NCBI RefSeq assembly: GCF_051020985.1
Contig: NC_134999.1
Span: forward strand, 27,995,160-28,059,159
DNA from: Nomia melanderi
Taxonomy: Eukaryota > Arthropoda > Insecta > Hymenoptera > Halictidae
Direction: 5' to 3'
Length of the DNA stretch: 64,000 nucleotides
The notes below the pieces were generated by a model, which was not told the DNA's origin, searched no databases, and worked only from the letters and a program-made list of their open reading frames with translations. This document shows, in pieces, positions 1-11,570 of the stretch (positions are counted from its first letter, which is position 1; the number at the start of each line of letters is the position of its first letter). The translations under genes and the position numbers were made by a program.

Positions 1-100
1 ATAGATTGCGCAGAATTTAATTAGGTTGTTAGAAGTAAACAGTATTGCATTAAAAAGGAATTACAATAAAACAATATTGATGTGCGTATAGGTCACCTAC

Positions 101-167
101 CTGTTGACTAGCTTTTCATAGATATGATAAGAATTGAAAGCACTGTAGAAACGATCTGAAACACACT
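101..167 (-). other. Untranslated first exon of an off-window P450 paralogue
   Basis: Read on the minus strand, this 67-nt stretch ends in a consensus donor CAG|GTAGGT (exon end 101). It starts at an initiator-like CCAGT whose A is base 167, exactly 31 nt downstream of the first T of a TATAAAA box. It lines up with the leader exon of the complete P450 at 11457-11523: same length, same donor, same TATA-to-start distance. I infer it is the leader exon of a tandem P450 duplicate whose coding exons lie left of base 1. No coding sequence of that gene is in the window. Confidence 0.6.
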
Positions 168-200
168 GGCATCTTACTGCTGGTTCAGCTGTTTTATAAC
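165..200 (-). promoter_or_regulatory. TATA core promoter of the off-window P450 paralogue
   Basis: The minus strand carries TATAAAA at 198-192 and an initiator CCAGT centred on 167. The TATA and the sequence just downstream (CCGAGGTTATAAAACAGC) match the promoter of the complete P450 near 11549-11560. Tight conservation of spacing between the two copies supports function in at least their common ancestor. Confidence 0.6.
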
Positions 201-1540
201 CTCGGTAAATGTGTGTGAAACAACTGGATACTGATTCATAACGGTAGTCTGCACTCACACTGTGTGTATACTTCGCCCATTAAACTCCATGACTTGTAAA
301 ATAGAAACAATTTGGCTTTGCTTTGGCTGAATTTTTTACAACTTAATTTAATAACGTGTAGTATAATTGATATGATAAAAGTAATAGTGGATATGATAGG
401 ATTAAAATAAATGAAATGGAAACTTGTAAAGTATGTATATTTATAAATATACTATAGATACGATTAAAATTTCAACGAGAAAAATAATTGTGATTATTTG
501 TATGGAAGTAAGATTCATTGTTATGCAGCGGTGTCATTGATTTTTTCAAAATTATATTTTTTTGTCATTGAATATACGAAGTTACGGATCTTTTATTTTT
601 ATCATTTGAAGAACAGTTTCATTTCTAAAGGAAAGTAGCTTGTACTTTGTATACTATACTCTCCTGTCGACTTTTAAGAAATTTTGTTATATATCACTAA
701 TCTTGTTAGTATTATAAGAGAAACGCAAACTGTGCTAACTTTAGTTTCGCAAAGCTTTAAAAAATCTCGTTGACACCGAAAGATAAGAAATGCTATAAGC
801 GGGATATCAACGTTATGTATTGTTATAATTAATTTGTGTTATACTATGAATCTGGAAAATAATACATATGTCCTTATATCAAATATTTGTTTATTTCTAC
901 GATGCTTCTTATATCCGATAGAGAAATAATTGTAGGTTACTTATTTTTATTACACCCATTAGTTTTATCTCTATTTTTATTTTCCCATTAATTAATTAAT
1001 TAGTTTTTACAATCCCTTCTGCATGTAATAATGTCTTCAAAATGTCATTATTCTTTTTTACTTTTGTCAATACCTCCGTAATAATTTTCGTTATAAATTT
1101 TATATAATTCTAAGTCAAATTTATCTTTCAATTACTTCTACTTGTAGTTTGTACCTCCGGTTTTTCAATGATCTGTCTGTACATAACAGATAAAATCTAC
1201 ATTGATCTTTTCATCAGTGCATATTAGTGATTAGACTAAACTGATAGGATATGACATGCGAAAATTCCATTATATATAACATTCTTTATAGTCATTTCTA
1301 TTCAATTTTGTTTAATAAGTGTAGATACAATTTTTTAGCCAATTCAATTATTTTATACGATATATCTAAGGATTTGAACTCGACATAAAGTTGTCGTATA
1401 TTTAAAACTAACATGAATTCAGATAAATACATCCGAAAGCATCTTTCTTGTAAGGAAGGCAAAATTCTTTTTGATTTAAGAACAACGAAGAAACACTTGT
1501 AATTTTACTGATACATTATTTGATTAACACCGCCTATTTT

Positions 1541-2600
1541 CTCCCAAAAAGGGGCCTGAATTATTCAGATAAAATTATTCAAAGTCTCAAAATTGAGGTT
1601 TCATTATTAAATACTATAATGAATCCTCATTTTTTATACATGATAAATATACACTGTTCCACGAAATTTACTAATCACTATATTGTATTCGAACGATTGC
1701 CAATCTCTGTACTCTTATAACGTTGTAATAGGTAAAGTATCGCACAACATTTTGTCTAGGTTTATTATAAAGTGGAAGCTTCTATTTTCGTTGCTCATTA
1801 CAAAGTGTGAAGCTGCGATTTTTCCTACAGTGTGTTTTCATTTCTAAAATTGTACTCTTGACTCTCAAAGTGTCAAAGGGTTAAAGGGTTAAAATATGAC
1901 GTTTTTGCCAAATTTTTGCCAAATTTTTAAATATATACGTTGTTAGTCGTTGTTATGGAGAATGTCCTTTATCATTATTGGAAGTTGAAAGAAAAAGGTA
2001 AAATGACAAAAATATTCATATTTATATTCGAAATTGTATCAATAAATGTAATGTCTTCGTTCCTAAATTGCTAAAGAGATATTATACACATCGATAATTT
2101 TATTACATTACATATTCTCCATTGATTTGATATTTATCACCTGGTAAGTAGATACTTATTCATAAACAAGAAAAGAAAAATTCTTCGTGCAAGACTTCAT
2201 TGAGTCTCTGAATTGTTGCTAGCGGAAAGGGTTAAAATTGCTGTCATTTAAACGTCAATTTCAATCCGCTTAACAGCTTAAGATCGTCTGTCAGCCAACA
2301 GTTTTAACTTCTTGCCTCTATTATGTGTTTTCACGAGAATCCTTTATTTATCGTATAAATAAAATGTATCTTCTCACAAACAAAACTACATTTTGTAAAA
2401 TCCTAATATTCTAATATATAGTATTATATTATTTAGATATAATTATTCTGATATTTATTCTAAATAGGTGCATATAAATTATAATGCAGTAAAACGCACA
2501 TCATAAAATAAAAGCCGTAAACTAAACACCAATGTAAAAACGGTAAAAGGGAGTAAATAAAAACGAAAGTCATCGTTACTTTAAGAATATCAAACAATAA
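1541..2600. other. A+T-rich intergenic DNA, no gene seen
   Basis: No open reading frame with recognisable content. It contains fragments ending in GGGTTAA (near 1880 and 2230) that look like worn ends of TTAA-target MITEs, but I cannot close either into an element. Confidence 0.4.
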
Positions 2601-2760
2601 TCTTCTGATAAATTTCAGTAGTATGATTGGAAAGAATTAAAGTGGACTGACATTTGTGATACGGAACTTCGTGAATATCAGGATGACTATACCATCTAAG
2701 ACTGATACTGACAATTAACAGGAATTCTACTCAGATAACAGTTTATTTTTCCGCATATTT

Positions 2761-2817
2761 CATATAAGTTTTTCTTTTAACCGATGTATTGATCCCAAAC
2801 TTTTAACCGACAGTGTA
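2761..2817. repeat. Fragment of a Tc1-like MITE
   Basis: It ends in ACCGACAGTGTA after CCCAAACTTTTA, the same terminus as the fuller copies at about 14452-14635 and 38366-38599. Only one end remains here. Confidence 0.5.
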
Positions 2818-2886
2818 GGTAAGTACTTATATAAATACCTACTTACTTTTCCGGCGGTCAATTCATCTCGGAGACCACCCCTAGAC

Positions 2887-3135
2887 CAACCCTTTGCCCC
2901 ATGATTTCTTTCAAATTTCACTCAACAGAAGTATTTTATTATTCATAATTCATTACAAAAAGAAAAAAATTCTACACTTACTCTATGTCTACGTTTACTA
3001 AGGAGCATTACAATTAATAATAGAAAAATAATATTCAATTCAGACTTGGAAGAATTAAGTCATATTTATGTTTGTTAAATTTTATTTGCAATCTTCACCA
3101 TGAGTCTGACACGATATTGCAGGGCAAGAGGTTAA
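2887..3135. repeat. 249-bp TTAA MITE (CCTTTGCC / GTCTGACACGATATTG family)
   Basis: One end reads AACCCTTTGCCCCATGATTTC, with the target TTAA decayed to CCAA. The other reads GAGTCTGACACGATATTGC followed by GCAAGAGGTTAA. It is the same length as the copy at 14645-14893, which lies in the opposite orientation. The matching point in duplication copy B (near 14930) lacks it. It has no coding capacity. Confidence 0.65.
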
Positions 3136-3360
3136 GGGATGGACTATAGCAGTTCCGAATATTGTAACAAGTCTTATCAATTTTCCAATAACATAGTTAT
3201 TATTCAAGGGAGGAAAGCTTAAGAAAAACATTAAGAAACAGTCTACTAAGTTTCGATGATTTGAAACGAAATATTATTCTCTTAACCTAATATACACATT
3301 GCTGTCCTTTAGGTGAAGCTGTTCACGTGTATTCTGTCTATAAGAATAGATATATAATGT

Positions 3361-3560
3361 ATAATATATAAGATATACGATATAAGATATAAGATATAAG
3401 ATATAAGATATAAGATATAAGATATAAGATATAAGATATAAGATAAAAGATATAAGATATAAGATATAAGATATAGGATATAGGATATAAGAATATATAA
3501 GAAAAAATATTTTATAAGATATAAGATATAAGATATAAGATATAGGGTATAAGATATATA
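3361..3560. repeat. Heptamer microsatellite GATATAA
   Basis: About 200 bp of head-to-tail GATATAA units, with variants GATAAAA, GATATAG and short interruptions (AATATATAAGAAAAAATATTTT near 3490). It is present in copy A of the P450 flank duplication and absent at the matching place in copy B near 15390, so it expanded after the duplication. Confidence 0.9.
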
Positions 3561-3870
3561 AGTAAGATTTAGTTAGTTTTGAGAAATTATGAAAGGCTCA
3601 ACTTTCCGAATATGACGTTGAGTGTTTCTGGTCCTCCAGAGCTGGGCAATCGATATTACTCTGGACATGGTGTTATAAATTCAAAATAATAACGAGCTAA
3701 TGCTTGCGACTTACTAAATAATTTTAATTACTGTGATAACTGTTACTTGTTAAATATGGTGTTAATTTTCTATGAAAATTTTACAAATCCCAAAGTATAT
3801 ACGGAATTTTCAATAATTTATTAAAAAACTTCACGGTTTTACTTAGCGATTTTTTGATTAAAATTAACAT

Positions 3871-4119
3871 TTAACACGTTGAATGACAGGGGGGTCACCA
3901 GTGACCCCCAACCAAAACGAATTACTATAGTTCATTCTGTTAAACGACTATTATTTGAGGACATTTCTATATTATAAATAATTTCACCTAATGTAGCGAC
4001 ATTCACCAAGATGAACGAACAATAATAATAATAATGCAATTCAATCAAATGATTTAATATTATATTTTCCCATTTTATGTATGTTGTTCTATGAACTCGT
4101 GTGGCATTCAACGTGTTAA
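3871..4119. mobile_element. piggyBac-type MITE, TTAACACGTT ends
   Basis: A 249-bp element flanked by TTAA at 3871-3874 and 4116-4119. Ends CACGTTGAATG and CATTCAACGTG are inverted repeats. Next to the left end is a 20-bp near-perfect palindrome at 3890-3909 (9-bp arms GGGGGTCAC/GTGACCCCC). It has no reading frame. TTAA target duplications are the signature of piggyBac transposition. Relatives are at 15033-15281 and 37065-37247. Confidence 0.8.
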
Positions 4120-5080
4120 ATTGTTATTGCATTAGGCTGTTCGTTTCATATTTATGCAATGCAATTTCTGTACCATTTAAACGATAATTTCGGTCTATTC
4201 AACGATTATAAATTTTTACCCAGACGAAAGGAGTTACGATGACGAAAAACAAAATCGCTTTCATTTATTGTTCGTTACATCGAGTGTTTACGAAAGACGT
4301 ATTTATTTTTTTCTAAAAGGTTATAATTAGAGAAAGGGGAACAGGGGGTACAACGTGATCATACGTGTGCTTCCATTTGTAAAAACATACGAGCGTAACG
4401 CTGAACTGTTGCGACCACTAGATGTCCTAGTCGAAAGTGATTTTATCGCTAGTGAATTTTTTACACTGAAATCTTATAAATTCGTTTAGAATTTGAGTAA
4501 AGCATCGCTTCTGGGCTCCATTGAGCTATGATCAAAGTGTAGTCATGCGATGACTGTTGTAAGCAACGCATAATGTACTTGCTTACTTGGATTTTATTTA
4601 CTTACTTTGTCTCCACACTATTGTACATACTATTTATTTGATCTATTTTTATTCTGTTTTGTATTCTTTTTTATTTATTTTTCTTTTCTATTATGTTGTT
4701 GCTTATTTGTAAGTTATTTGCTAACCAAAATTATATTTAATTATATCATGTTAATCGTAGCTGAATAGCGAACGTATACTATAATTTTAGAATTAACCAC
4801 CCTCGCCATTAAGGCGCAATAATGTAACTACTCTCGCCCGAACTTTGTAAGGCTGGGGGAACATACTTTGTATACACAAAATTGTCTATTCTACTTCAAG
4901 TGAAAATTTTATTTGAAGATAATACAATGATAATAGCAAAATAGTTGTTTGCTTTGATCCGTGTGTAATGAGTAACATCGATTGTTGTTAAATTAGTTTA
5001 GAAATCTTCATCACGAGTCTTACTCGTTATTGTACGGCAAGGGGTTAATGAATACCAGCTCTATTAGCATCAGCTGGACC
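4120..5080. other. Intergenic DNA with a worn MITE end
   Basis: No gene seen. Near 4990-5047 there is a degraded end of the GTCTGACACGATATTG MITE family (GAGTCTTACTCGTTATTG then GCAAGGGGTTAA). Confidence 0.4.
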
Positions 5081-5084
5081 GACT

Positions 5085-5328
5085 CGCCTTGATCGCAAAA
5101 CGATTTCCCGTATTCGGACTCTGCGATTGAACTAGTCGAATCACAATCGGGCGCGGGTGCCGCGACAGAGTGTAGTTTCAAGTTCAGCGCGGGACTTCAC
5201 CACTGGCTCCTCCACCAGAGACGACGGCTGGACAGCGACTGCTCCGTCGGGAAGGCAAGACCAGAAGCCCTCCGACATCTACGGGCGATACCCCGAGGTA
5301 CGGCACTTTGCGTGTTTACACCAATCAT

Positions 5329-5360
<32 letters not shown>

Positions 5361-5480
5361 CCGAAAGTGACGAGAACGCGGTCAGGTTCCACCGGCTGCG
5401 CGACTCTACTCATTGGCGGAAATCACTCCCCACCCTACGCGCGTACACCTCCACCATCCTTCATTATCACGAATTTATAA
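5085..5480. other. CpG-rich island with a CT microsatellite
   Basis: This stretch is clearly richer in G+C and CpG than its surroundings, with a (CT)n tract at 5329-5362. A plus-strand consensus donor GAG|GTACGG lies at 5297-5299. Plus-strand open frames run through it (for example 5157-5480), but their amino-acid content is low-complexity and unfamiliar. It could be a promoter or untranslated first exon of a plus-strand gene, or a fragment brought in by rearrangement. I see no downstream exon. Confidence 0.3.
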
Positions 5481-5736
5481 TACTTATACAAAATTCAATT
5501 AACTGTTAATATCTCGCACGCGTTAAAGATAGGACTAAAGTAGGATCACAAATGTAAGAATCAGAATTGTGACTGGCAAATCATTCACGATGTATCATCT
5601 ACGGTACAATTTACGTTTCTTCAGTTTTTAATAATAAAGTTGCATATAAACACAAAATAAGCAATAATTTGATTCTGCCTTTTCGCTTCATTTTGTCACA
5701 CTTTTCTCTATTTAAGTACTTACTTCAAGATGTGTA

Positions 5737-5742
5737 TTTATT
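5737..5742 (-). terminator. Likely polyadenylation signal of the P450
   Basis: The first AATAAA on the minus strand after the P450 stop codon, about 250 nt downstream. The stretch between stop and signal is mostly a MITE (5760-5973). Confidence 0.5.
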
Positions 5743-5759
5743 ATGCTCGAAATGTACAC

Positions 5760-5973
5760 TTAACACTAAAACTCCCGAACAGTTACAATGACTTATTTCC
5801 AATTTTTTATAAAAATTAGGACAATACTTTTCTTAAGACTCAAAGGGTCTCTTAGTCTTACATATGTGCAAATACATCAATTTAATTAAAAATCATTCGC
5901 AAAAACGCCTTTATGATTTGAGTATTTGCAAAATAAATATACTGAAGTGGGGACCGGTGGTTGTAAAGTGTAA
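5760..5973. mobile_element. piggyBac-like MITE in the P450 3' UTR
   Basis: It starts TTAACACTAAAACTCCCGAA at 5760 and ends in GGTGGTTGTAAAGTGTAA at 5973, a worn inverted repeat of the start. Internal sequence matches 58185-58375 over most of its length. It ends 15 bp past the P450 stop codon, so it would form nearly all of the 3' UTR up to the AATAAA at 5737-5742. Confidence 0.7.
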
Positions 5974-5988
5974 ATTGTTAGGAAATTA

Positions 5989-8900
5989 TTAACTCTCAAT
6001 TTTGCTAATTTTCAGAGTTATTGGATGGTTTGGAGTCAGCAAGAAGGCACGTTCATTAATTTGATACGGAATTACAGTAGCTTTGCAAACATCCACTTTA
6101 TGATTACGAAGTATCTTTATGAGTCCAATTTTCGTTTGGAAGATCGCGAACCGTGCACCTGAAACAAAACGTACAATTCCTTATATTACTCGATAATAAA
6201 TTATAAAATTGATGCATTACGTTTGCAACAGTGACACAAATTTCTATTGTTACTTTATGTTTCAAGTTCTAAACAACCACAGATATTTAATTTCGTTTGT
6301 TTTTCGTAAACAACAGTTTAAAGATGAGTAATACAATATTGTAAAAAGCACACAACTCAGTTTCAATAATTATTTTGTAAAAAATATTTTAAAAAATTGT
6401 TTAATCGAATATTTTATAAACTTAATAGACTTGTTTACGTCACATTCGAATAGTTATCAGAAACAGTCCTTTCTTACCAATACAATTCCTTGGGCCATCT
6501 CCGAAAGGTAAATAGTGCATTGGATGTCTTTTTGATTCTTCCTCTTCTTTAAATCGATCGATATTAAACACTTCAGGATTTGGATAAATATCTGGATCGT
6601 GGAGCATTCCATACATGGGTATTAACACGGTTGTACCTTTGGGTATCCAAACTTTCAGGTCTTCGAAAGTGTAATCTGCCACTGATTGCCGTATTAAAAC
6701 TGTTACTGGTGAGTACATTCTCATTGTTTCTATAAAAATAAATGAAAACATTGTTCTTTAAAGAAACCCTATCTATGTCGAAAACATTTCTATTTTACTT
6801 ATTGAAAATAACATTTATTTTATTGAAGATACAAATATTTTCAATCAGTTTGAGATACATACCTTTAAATACACTATCTAAGACTGGCATTGCTTTTATA
6901 TTTTCATAATGCCATTCTCCATTGTTCATCTTCTCATGCTCTTTAATTTCTTCTCGCAATTTATCCTGAATATCCTGATGCTGGGCTAATTCGTAAAGTG
7001 CATTACTAATTGTGGTCGATGAAGTTTCGAAGCCAGCTATAAAGAAGACGAACGCTTGTGCCGCGAGCAAGGAGTCCGTAATTTCTGGGAAAATACAATG
7101 AATGTTTTACATGTACTTCTTGGATACACATTTTTTTAAATAATACGACCACAGGTTCTCGAATGGTTTTAGTTTAGTGCTTTCTACATAGTTAAAACGA
7201 TAACCACGAAGCTGTGGATACTGTTTTAACACTTAGCCAACAGAATGGTGAGGTTTCCAACTTTTCACTTAGCAACGTATTGCCTTTTATTTCGTGTATC
7301 TTTTCTTTTCTTATTTAGCAAGCCTTCAACTGGGGTTATTTGTGATTCATCAAATACTTGATTTTATAAAATAAAGGTTTTAACCACGTCAGTTGAAACA
7401 GTCCGATTAAAGATAATAAAAAAGGTTATATTTATGTAGTATATAGTGTTACATAGCTCAAATGTTGAAAGATGGAAGAAATGCAAATTTAGTTATTCAA
7501 ATATGTACATGTTTCATATGTTAGGTAGATCTCAAATTGAAGTTAATAAAAATAAATAAATCTCAATTTTCTTGACTTCAAATGAAATACTGTATTTTTA
7601 TCATCAACTATTATACTTTAAAGTAAACGTGGATATAAAGAAAGATGTAGTTCTCCGTTATTTCCAGTAAATTATTAATGATGAAGTAATTCTCGGTGGT
7701 GCAATTATGAAATAAATCGTAGATTAAGGGGTTAATACCGAGATCAGGTATGTAGTGAACACTGGATAATTGCAGTACACAACGGGACCGGAAGATTGCA
7801 GTATTAAGAGGCAGAGTCGAAGATTTTAGCACAGCTAACGTAGAAAAGGACAACGCGAGTGAAGGAGAAACAAAGACTGAGAGTCAGAGTGTTGACAACA
7901 TTAAAGGCTTGCGACGAGCTGCAGACTTTTAACTCAAAAATCAAACTTTGTTATTTTTTATTTTTGATTAATGCAACTTTCACCAGCACGTTTGTCATGT
8001 TGTTATAATTAAAATGACACCAAACACAATAAAATTACGATAATAATTGCTTTATAATAAGCAATTGAAGTTTCGGATATAAAAAAGGACTGCGAATAGA
8101 AAAGATAGAGAGCAGGTTTCAACGTGTATGGGGGCCTTTAGATACGTCTGGTATAGAACATTGCATACATACTGATGTCGCCCAATTTTTCCGGATGTGC
8201 TTGGATGTCTATCAGCGTATCGATGAAATCTTTCCGGACAACATTATTCTTCTTTCTATACTCCATCATTTCCGAAACAGACTTCATAAAGAACGTCATG
8301 TAATCGGGCCGCGGTAATACGTAACCGAGTAAAGTGTAGAACCACGGTGTCAAATCTCTCAGTTTGAATCTTAGTATGTGTCCGATCGTGGTAGAGAAGA
8401 ATTTCTTTCCTACTCTACGAAATTCAGATTCCTCTTCGGACATTGAATTCATGTTGATTCCGAACGCACAGCTGCCAATGACATCGGTAGTGAATCTTGC
8501 TGCCAATTCTCGACAATCAATTTCATTGCCATTTGCCAACAATTTGTCCATATATTTCTCAAGACCGTTGGAACATTCAAGGATCAAAGAGAACATTTCT
8601 TTAAGCTTGCCACTTGTGAATACTGGCGAAAGCCTAGTTCTTAACGGTCGCCATCTTTTTGTCTCCAGAGAGAACAAGTGTTGCGAAAGTGGTTCTGCCT
8701 GTATTAATAGAACAATACAATTAATGCGATTTTTAAAGTAGTTATTGGTTTTAAGCTTTCTAAGTTTATCTCATTTTGGAAAGAAGAATTAGTAATAATT
8801 AATTTCCAGTATGTGTATTTGAATATTTAACACTAGAACTACCGAGTAGGTAAGCAGACTATTCATAATTTTCTTATACAAATTTCAAGAGTCTATTTAT

Positions 8901-9805
8901 TGAAATTTCGATTTACGTATATTTTAGTTTATGCATTACTGAAGCAATTTATGTCATAATCCCTCAAAAAATCATTTGTGTCTTATCAATAATTCTAGAA
9001 TAAAAATCCGAAATAGGTCATTTTGACTCGTCTAGTGGTTTCAGTGTTAAAAACAGATGTATAAGTTGTTAACTGAAAATCGATTTGTATAACAATGGAA
9101 CTATTTATAGAATATTTACTTATTTTAAAAATTAGTTTTGTACTAGAGAAACTATACTATACAAATTGAACCTTTTTAAACCTGGCTTCGAGTGAATAAT
9201 GCATTATTTATTTCAAGCAGTTTTTTTTGGTAAATCTGACGTTAAATTTCGTAAGGTCCAATTAAAAAACATTTAATTTGAAAATTGTGTATAATTTCTT
9301 ATATTTTTTCTGTTTGTCCATTTATTCCATTATTAAGTAAATAAATGTAATTACGTAATCGCAGATGGATGTACATGCATTACTTTTGTAAAATGTAATG
9401 TAAAATTCTATTGTTAAAGATCCTTAAAAGTATACTTTTTGAAATAGGTATTAAATATATTTATACACTCACCACTTCATTAATACCAACTGCACGATTA
9501 GAAAATTTCGTAAAATCTTTGATCAGCACTGTCTTGATTAGATCAGGATCATTTATGATTAGGGCAGGTTGTCTATTCTCATATATACCAATCAAGGGTT
9601 CACCTTTATATTTCTTGTAAATGGCTGCCGCGTAAGAACCTAACGATTTCTGCGAGAATAATACTTGCTTAGTCGTACCAAAAACTAGTTCTGGTTCAGG
9701 CCCAGGAACTCCTTGTTTCTTCCAGAAGTTGTAATGTGCTACTAAATAGTAGTAAAACAGAAGGACTACCGCGACAATACCACAGATTACTTCAATGCCA
9801 ACCAT
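5989..9805 (-). CDS. Cytochrome P450, clan 3, CYP6 (CYP6AS-like)
   Basis: Microsomal haem monooxygenase; family members oxidise plant toxins, pesticides and other foreign compounds with NADPH-P450 reductase. Coding exons (minus): 9805-9473, 8698-8173, 7084-6863, 6729-6478, 6158-5989. Introns are GT-AG with phases 0, 1, 1, 1, giving 1,503 nt and 500 residues, the normal CYP6 length. Visible signatures: N-terminal membrane anchor (residues 2-22); proline hinge GVPGPEP (32-38); helix C WxxxR (W127-R131); I-helix AGFETS (303-308); K-helix ExxR as ETMR (361-364); DRF of the PERF region (418-420); haem loop FGDGPRNCIG (436-445) with ligand Cys443. All catalytic motifs are intact, so it should be functional. 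A tandem paralogue lies off the left edge. CYP6AS is suggested by overall likeness to bee sequences; the exact subfamily is unproved. Confidence 0.93.
7751..7900. repeat. Possible small insertion (solo-LTR-like) in P450 intron
   Basis: A 150-bp block of raised G+C within intron 7085-8172. On the minus strand it starts TGTTGTCAACACTC and ends TTCACTACA, so it has TG...CA ends like an LTR. I see no target-site duplication, so this is weak. Confidence 0.2.
8827..9050. mobile_element. piggyBac-like MITE in P450 intron
   Basis: A 224-bp element with TTAA at both ends. The left end TTAACACTAGAACTACCGAG and the reverse complement of the right end (TTAACACTGAAACCACTAGA) are inverted repeats. An internal TCAAAATGACC lies next to the right end. 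The body matches the element at 58616-58839 in inverse orientation. It lies in intron 8699-9472. Confidence 0.8.
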
Positions 9806-9859
9806 TTTTTATTCAGTTTATATCAACTTTCCAATAAATAAAAGTCGATTATCGATTAA
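9806..9859 (-). other. P450 5' UTR part of the first coding exon
   Basis: An acceptor TTTTGCAG ends at 9860, giving 54 nt of leader before the ATG at 9805. It would join to the leader exon 11457-11523 across a 1,597-nt intron (9860-11456) that contains a MITE. The splice is inferred. Confidence 0.5.
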
Positions 9860-11212
9860 CTGCAAAATACAGAAAGAAGGATCGTTAATAACGCTCCTGC
9901 TTTTACTTTATAATTACTAGAAATTCATTAGATTTTTCATGAAAATTATAAGAGTTACAGGTTTTTGTAATTTATTATTTTCATTTTAAAATTAAGTGGG
10001 TATTTTATGGGTAATAGATACTTTTGATATCTAAACAACCGAAAAATGGTCATTTTCTACCATCCACATTTCGAAAAACAATATCAAGGAAACAGGAATA
10101 CATTTTTCAGTCCCTACTATGATTTGAGTATTTATGCTACACAAAATATTACGCATGCACAACTAAATACGTATTAAAATGTGCATAGATATTGAAATTA
10201 CGTACGAAATAAATTTTTTAACTAGAAGCATTAATTCTTTTAACACTCCACTATTGTATTATCAGAGTACTGCAAGATAAATATTAGATATAACACCACA
10301 GTATGGAAGATAATGCAACATAAAACGTGATCGAAGGTTGTTACGATGAATGAGCAGTTTCCTTCAATTCCGTTAATCTTCGTATTGATCAGAATGGAAA
10401 TTTACTAAAACTACAACCGTTCGTGTTAATAAATTATTACTACTGCCCTGTACTAGCATAGATCTTATTCCATAAACTTTTTCATACATCTTCAACTGTT
10501 TTGTTCAAGGTGCAATTTAAATAAAAATAAGATTTTAAATAAATTGCAGAAAATTAAATCAAAAAGAAGGAAATTTATTTGAACCTTTTAAGTACCAATG
10601 GAAATTGGCATTCACTTATGGAAAATGCCATATGATTTTAAGTAAAGATCATTATTATTGACAAACATGTATATTTCGATGAATTTTTAGTTAAAGTTAA
10701 TTAAATGTTTATGGAATATTAATTACATACTGGACGTCTTTAGTTTTTTAAATGTGCATAAACACTGTTATCGTTTGATTATACTTGTATGAACTTACTG
10801 GAAGTAGTAACAATTCCTTCTTTGATCAACTAAATGCACATGTTAACAAATCCGAGAAGCACAGTCCATGAATATTAACATGTCCCCTACCAACATTTAT
10901 TTCGGTGACAGTCTCCTCAATTATATTGTAATATTTTCTTCAATCTAATAAATCTCCTGAACAAAATATTAGAAAAATGAAACTGAAACGCGTCCTTGAG
11001 TTCCTAAATATAATGTTGTAGCTTATAATCACAGCTGTCACTAATATGCGACGCTGATAACGAACGCCTTTAACGAAACGATTCTGACATTATTCACACT
11101 GGTTCAGAATTCATTAAAACTATGCTACCTGACCTTTCTTCACACACCTATTCTTAAACCTGTACAAGAAAAACGCGGATAAACTAAGAAAACGAAGGCA
11201 CTCGTAAAGAAC

Positions 11213-11417
11213 TTAACACTAGAACTACCGTTCCATTCAAAATGACTGGTTTCAATTTGTTTGTTTTGCAATTATTGATATCTTAAAAGCATCAAATATT
11301 CGAAATGATCTTGAAAATAAATAGTTTCACTTGAATATTATAATGAATGTCTGTCGAAACTGAAAATAATCTCATGATATCATAATAATCTTAAATGCTC
11401 GGTAGTTCTAGTGTTCA
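11213..11417. mobile_element. piggyBac-like MITE in the P450 leader intron
   Basis: A 205-bp element. The left end TTAACACTAGAACTACCGTT is matched by the inverted right end CGGTAGTTCTAGTGTT, followed by TTCA (a decayed TTAA). AAAATGACTGG lies about 25 bp inside the left end. It is very similar to 33336-33495 in inverse orientation and, more distantly, to 26994-27214. Confidence 0.85.
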
Positions 11418-11456
11418 TTAGATTAGTAGAAGTAAATGTACGTGAATGATGCCTAC

Positions 11457-11523
11457 CTGACAACTAGCTCTTCGTAGCTAGAATGAGAAACGTAAAGCAC
11501 GTGAAAACAATTTGAAATAGACT
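11457..11523 (-). other. Untranslated first exon of the P450
   Basis: A minus-strand exon of 67 nt from an initiator TCAGT (A at 11523) to donor CAG|GTAGGC (exon end 11457). It is identical in length and layout to the paralogous exon at 101-167, which is the main support for it. Confidence 0.6.
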
Positions 11524-11570
11524 GATGTCACACCACTAGCGGGGTTATCTTATAAACTCGGTGAATACGC
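11521..11570 (-). promoter_or_regulatory. TATA core promoter of the P450
   Basis: The minus strand shows TATAAG at 11554-11549 and the arthropod initiator TCAGT at 11525-11521, 31 nt apart counted from the first T to the A. The paralogous promoter at 165-200 has the same spacing. Upstream sequence is cut off after about 17 bp by the piggyBac relic that begins at 11571. Confidence 0.65.

Larger units (their letters stand above)
1..3640. repeat. P450 5'-flank duplication, copy A
   Basis: This region is collinear in blocks with 11457-15480. Pairs I could align by eye: 101-300 with 11457-11570 plus 12464-12500; about 480-800 with 13640-13930; about 820-1060 with 13935-14165; 2761-2886 with 14580-14645 plus 14894-14940; 3136-3340 with 14941-15032 plus 15282-15385; and the GTTGAGTGTTT stretch near 3617 with 15440. 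Block 2620-2750 matches 15660-15790, which is out of order and implies a later rearrangement. The gaps between blocks are mobile elements or unmatched DNA. No protein gene is visible here. Confidence 0.7.

Noticed and set aside
3361..3560. CRISPR-like regular spacing
   Set aside because: It is a plain heptamer satellite with no unique spacers, in a eukaryotic context.
5157..5480. Plus-strand frames over the CT tract
   Set aside because: Serine/leucine/proline low complexity generated by the microsatellite and high G+C.
7611..7853. 80-codon minus-strand frame in the P450 intron
   Set aside because: It lies inside an intron whose flanking exons join in frame without it, and it matches nothing.
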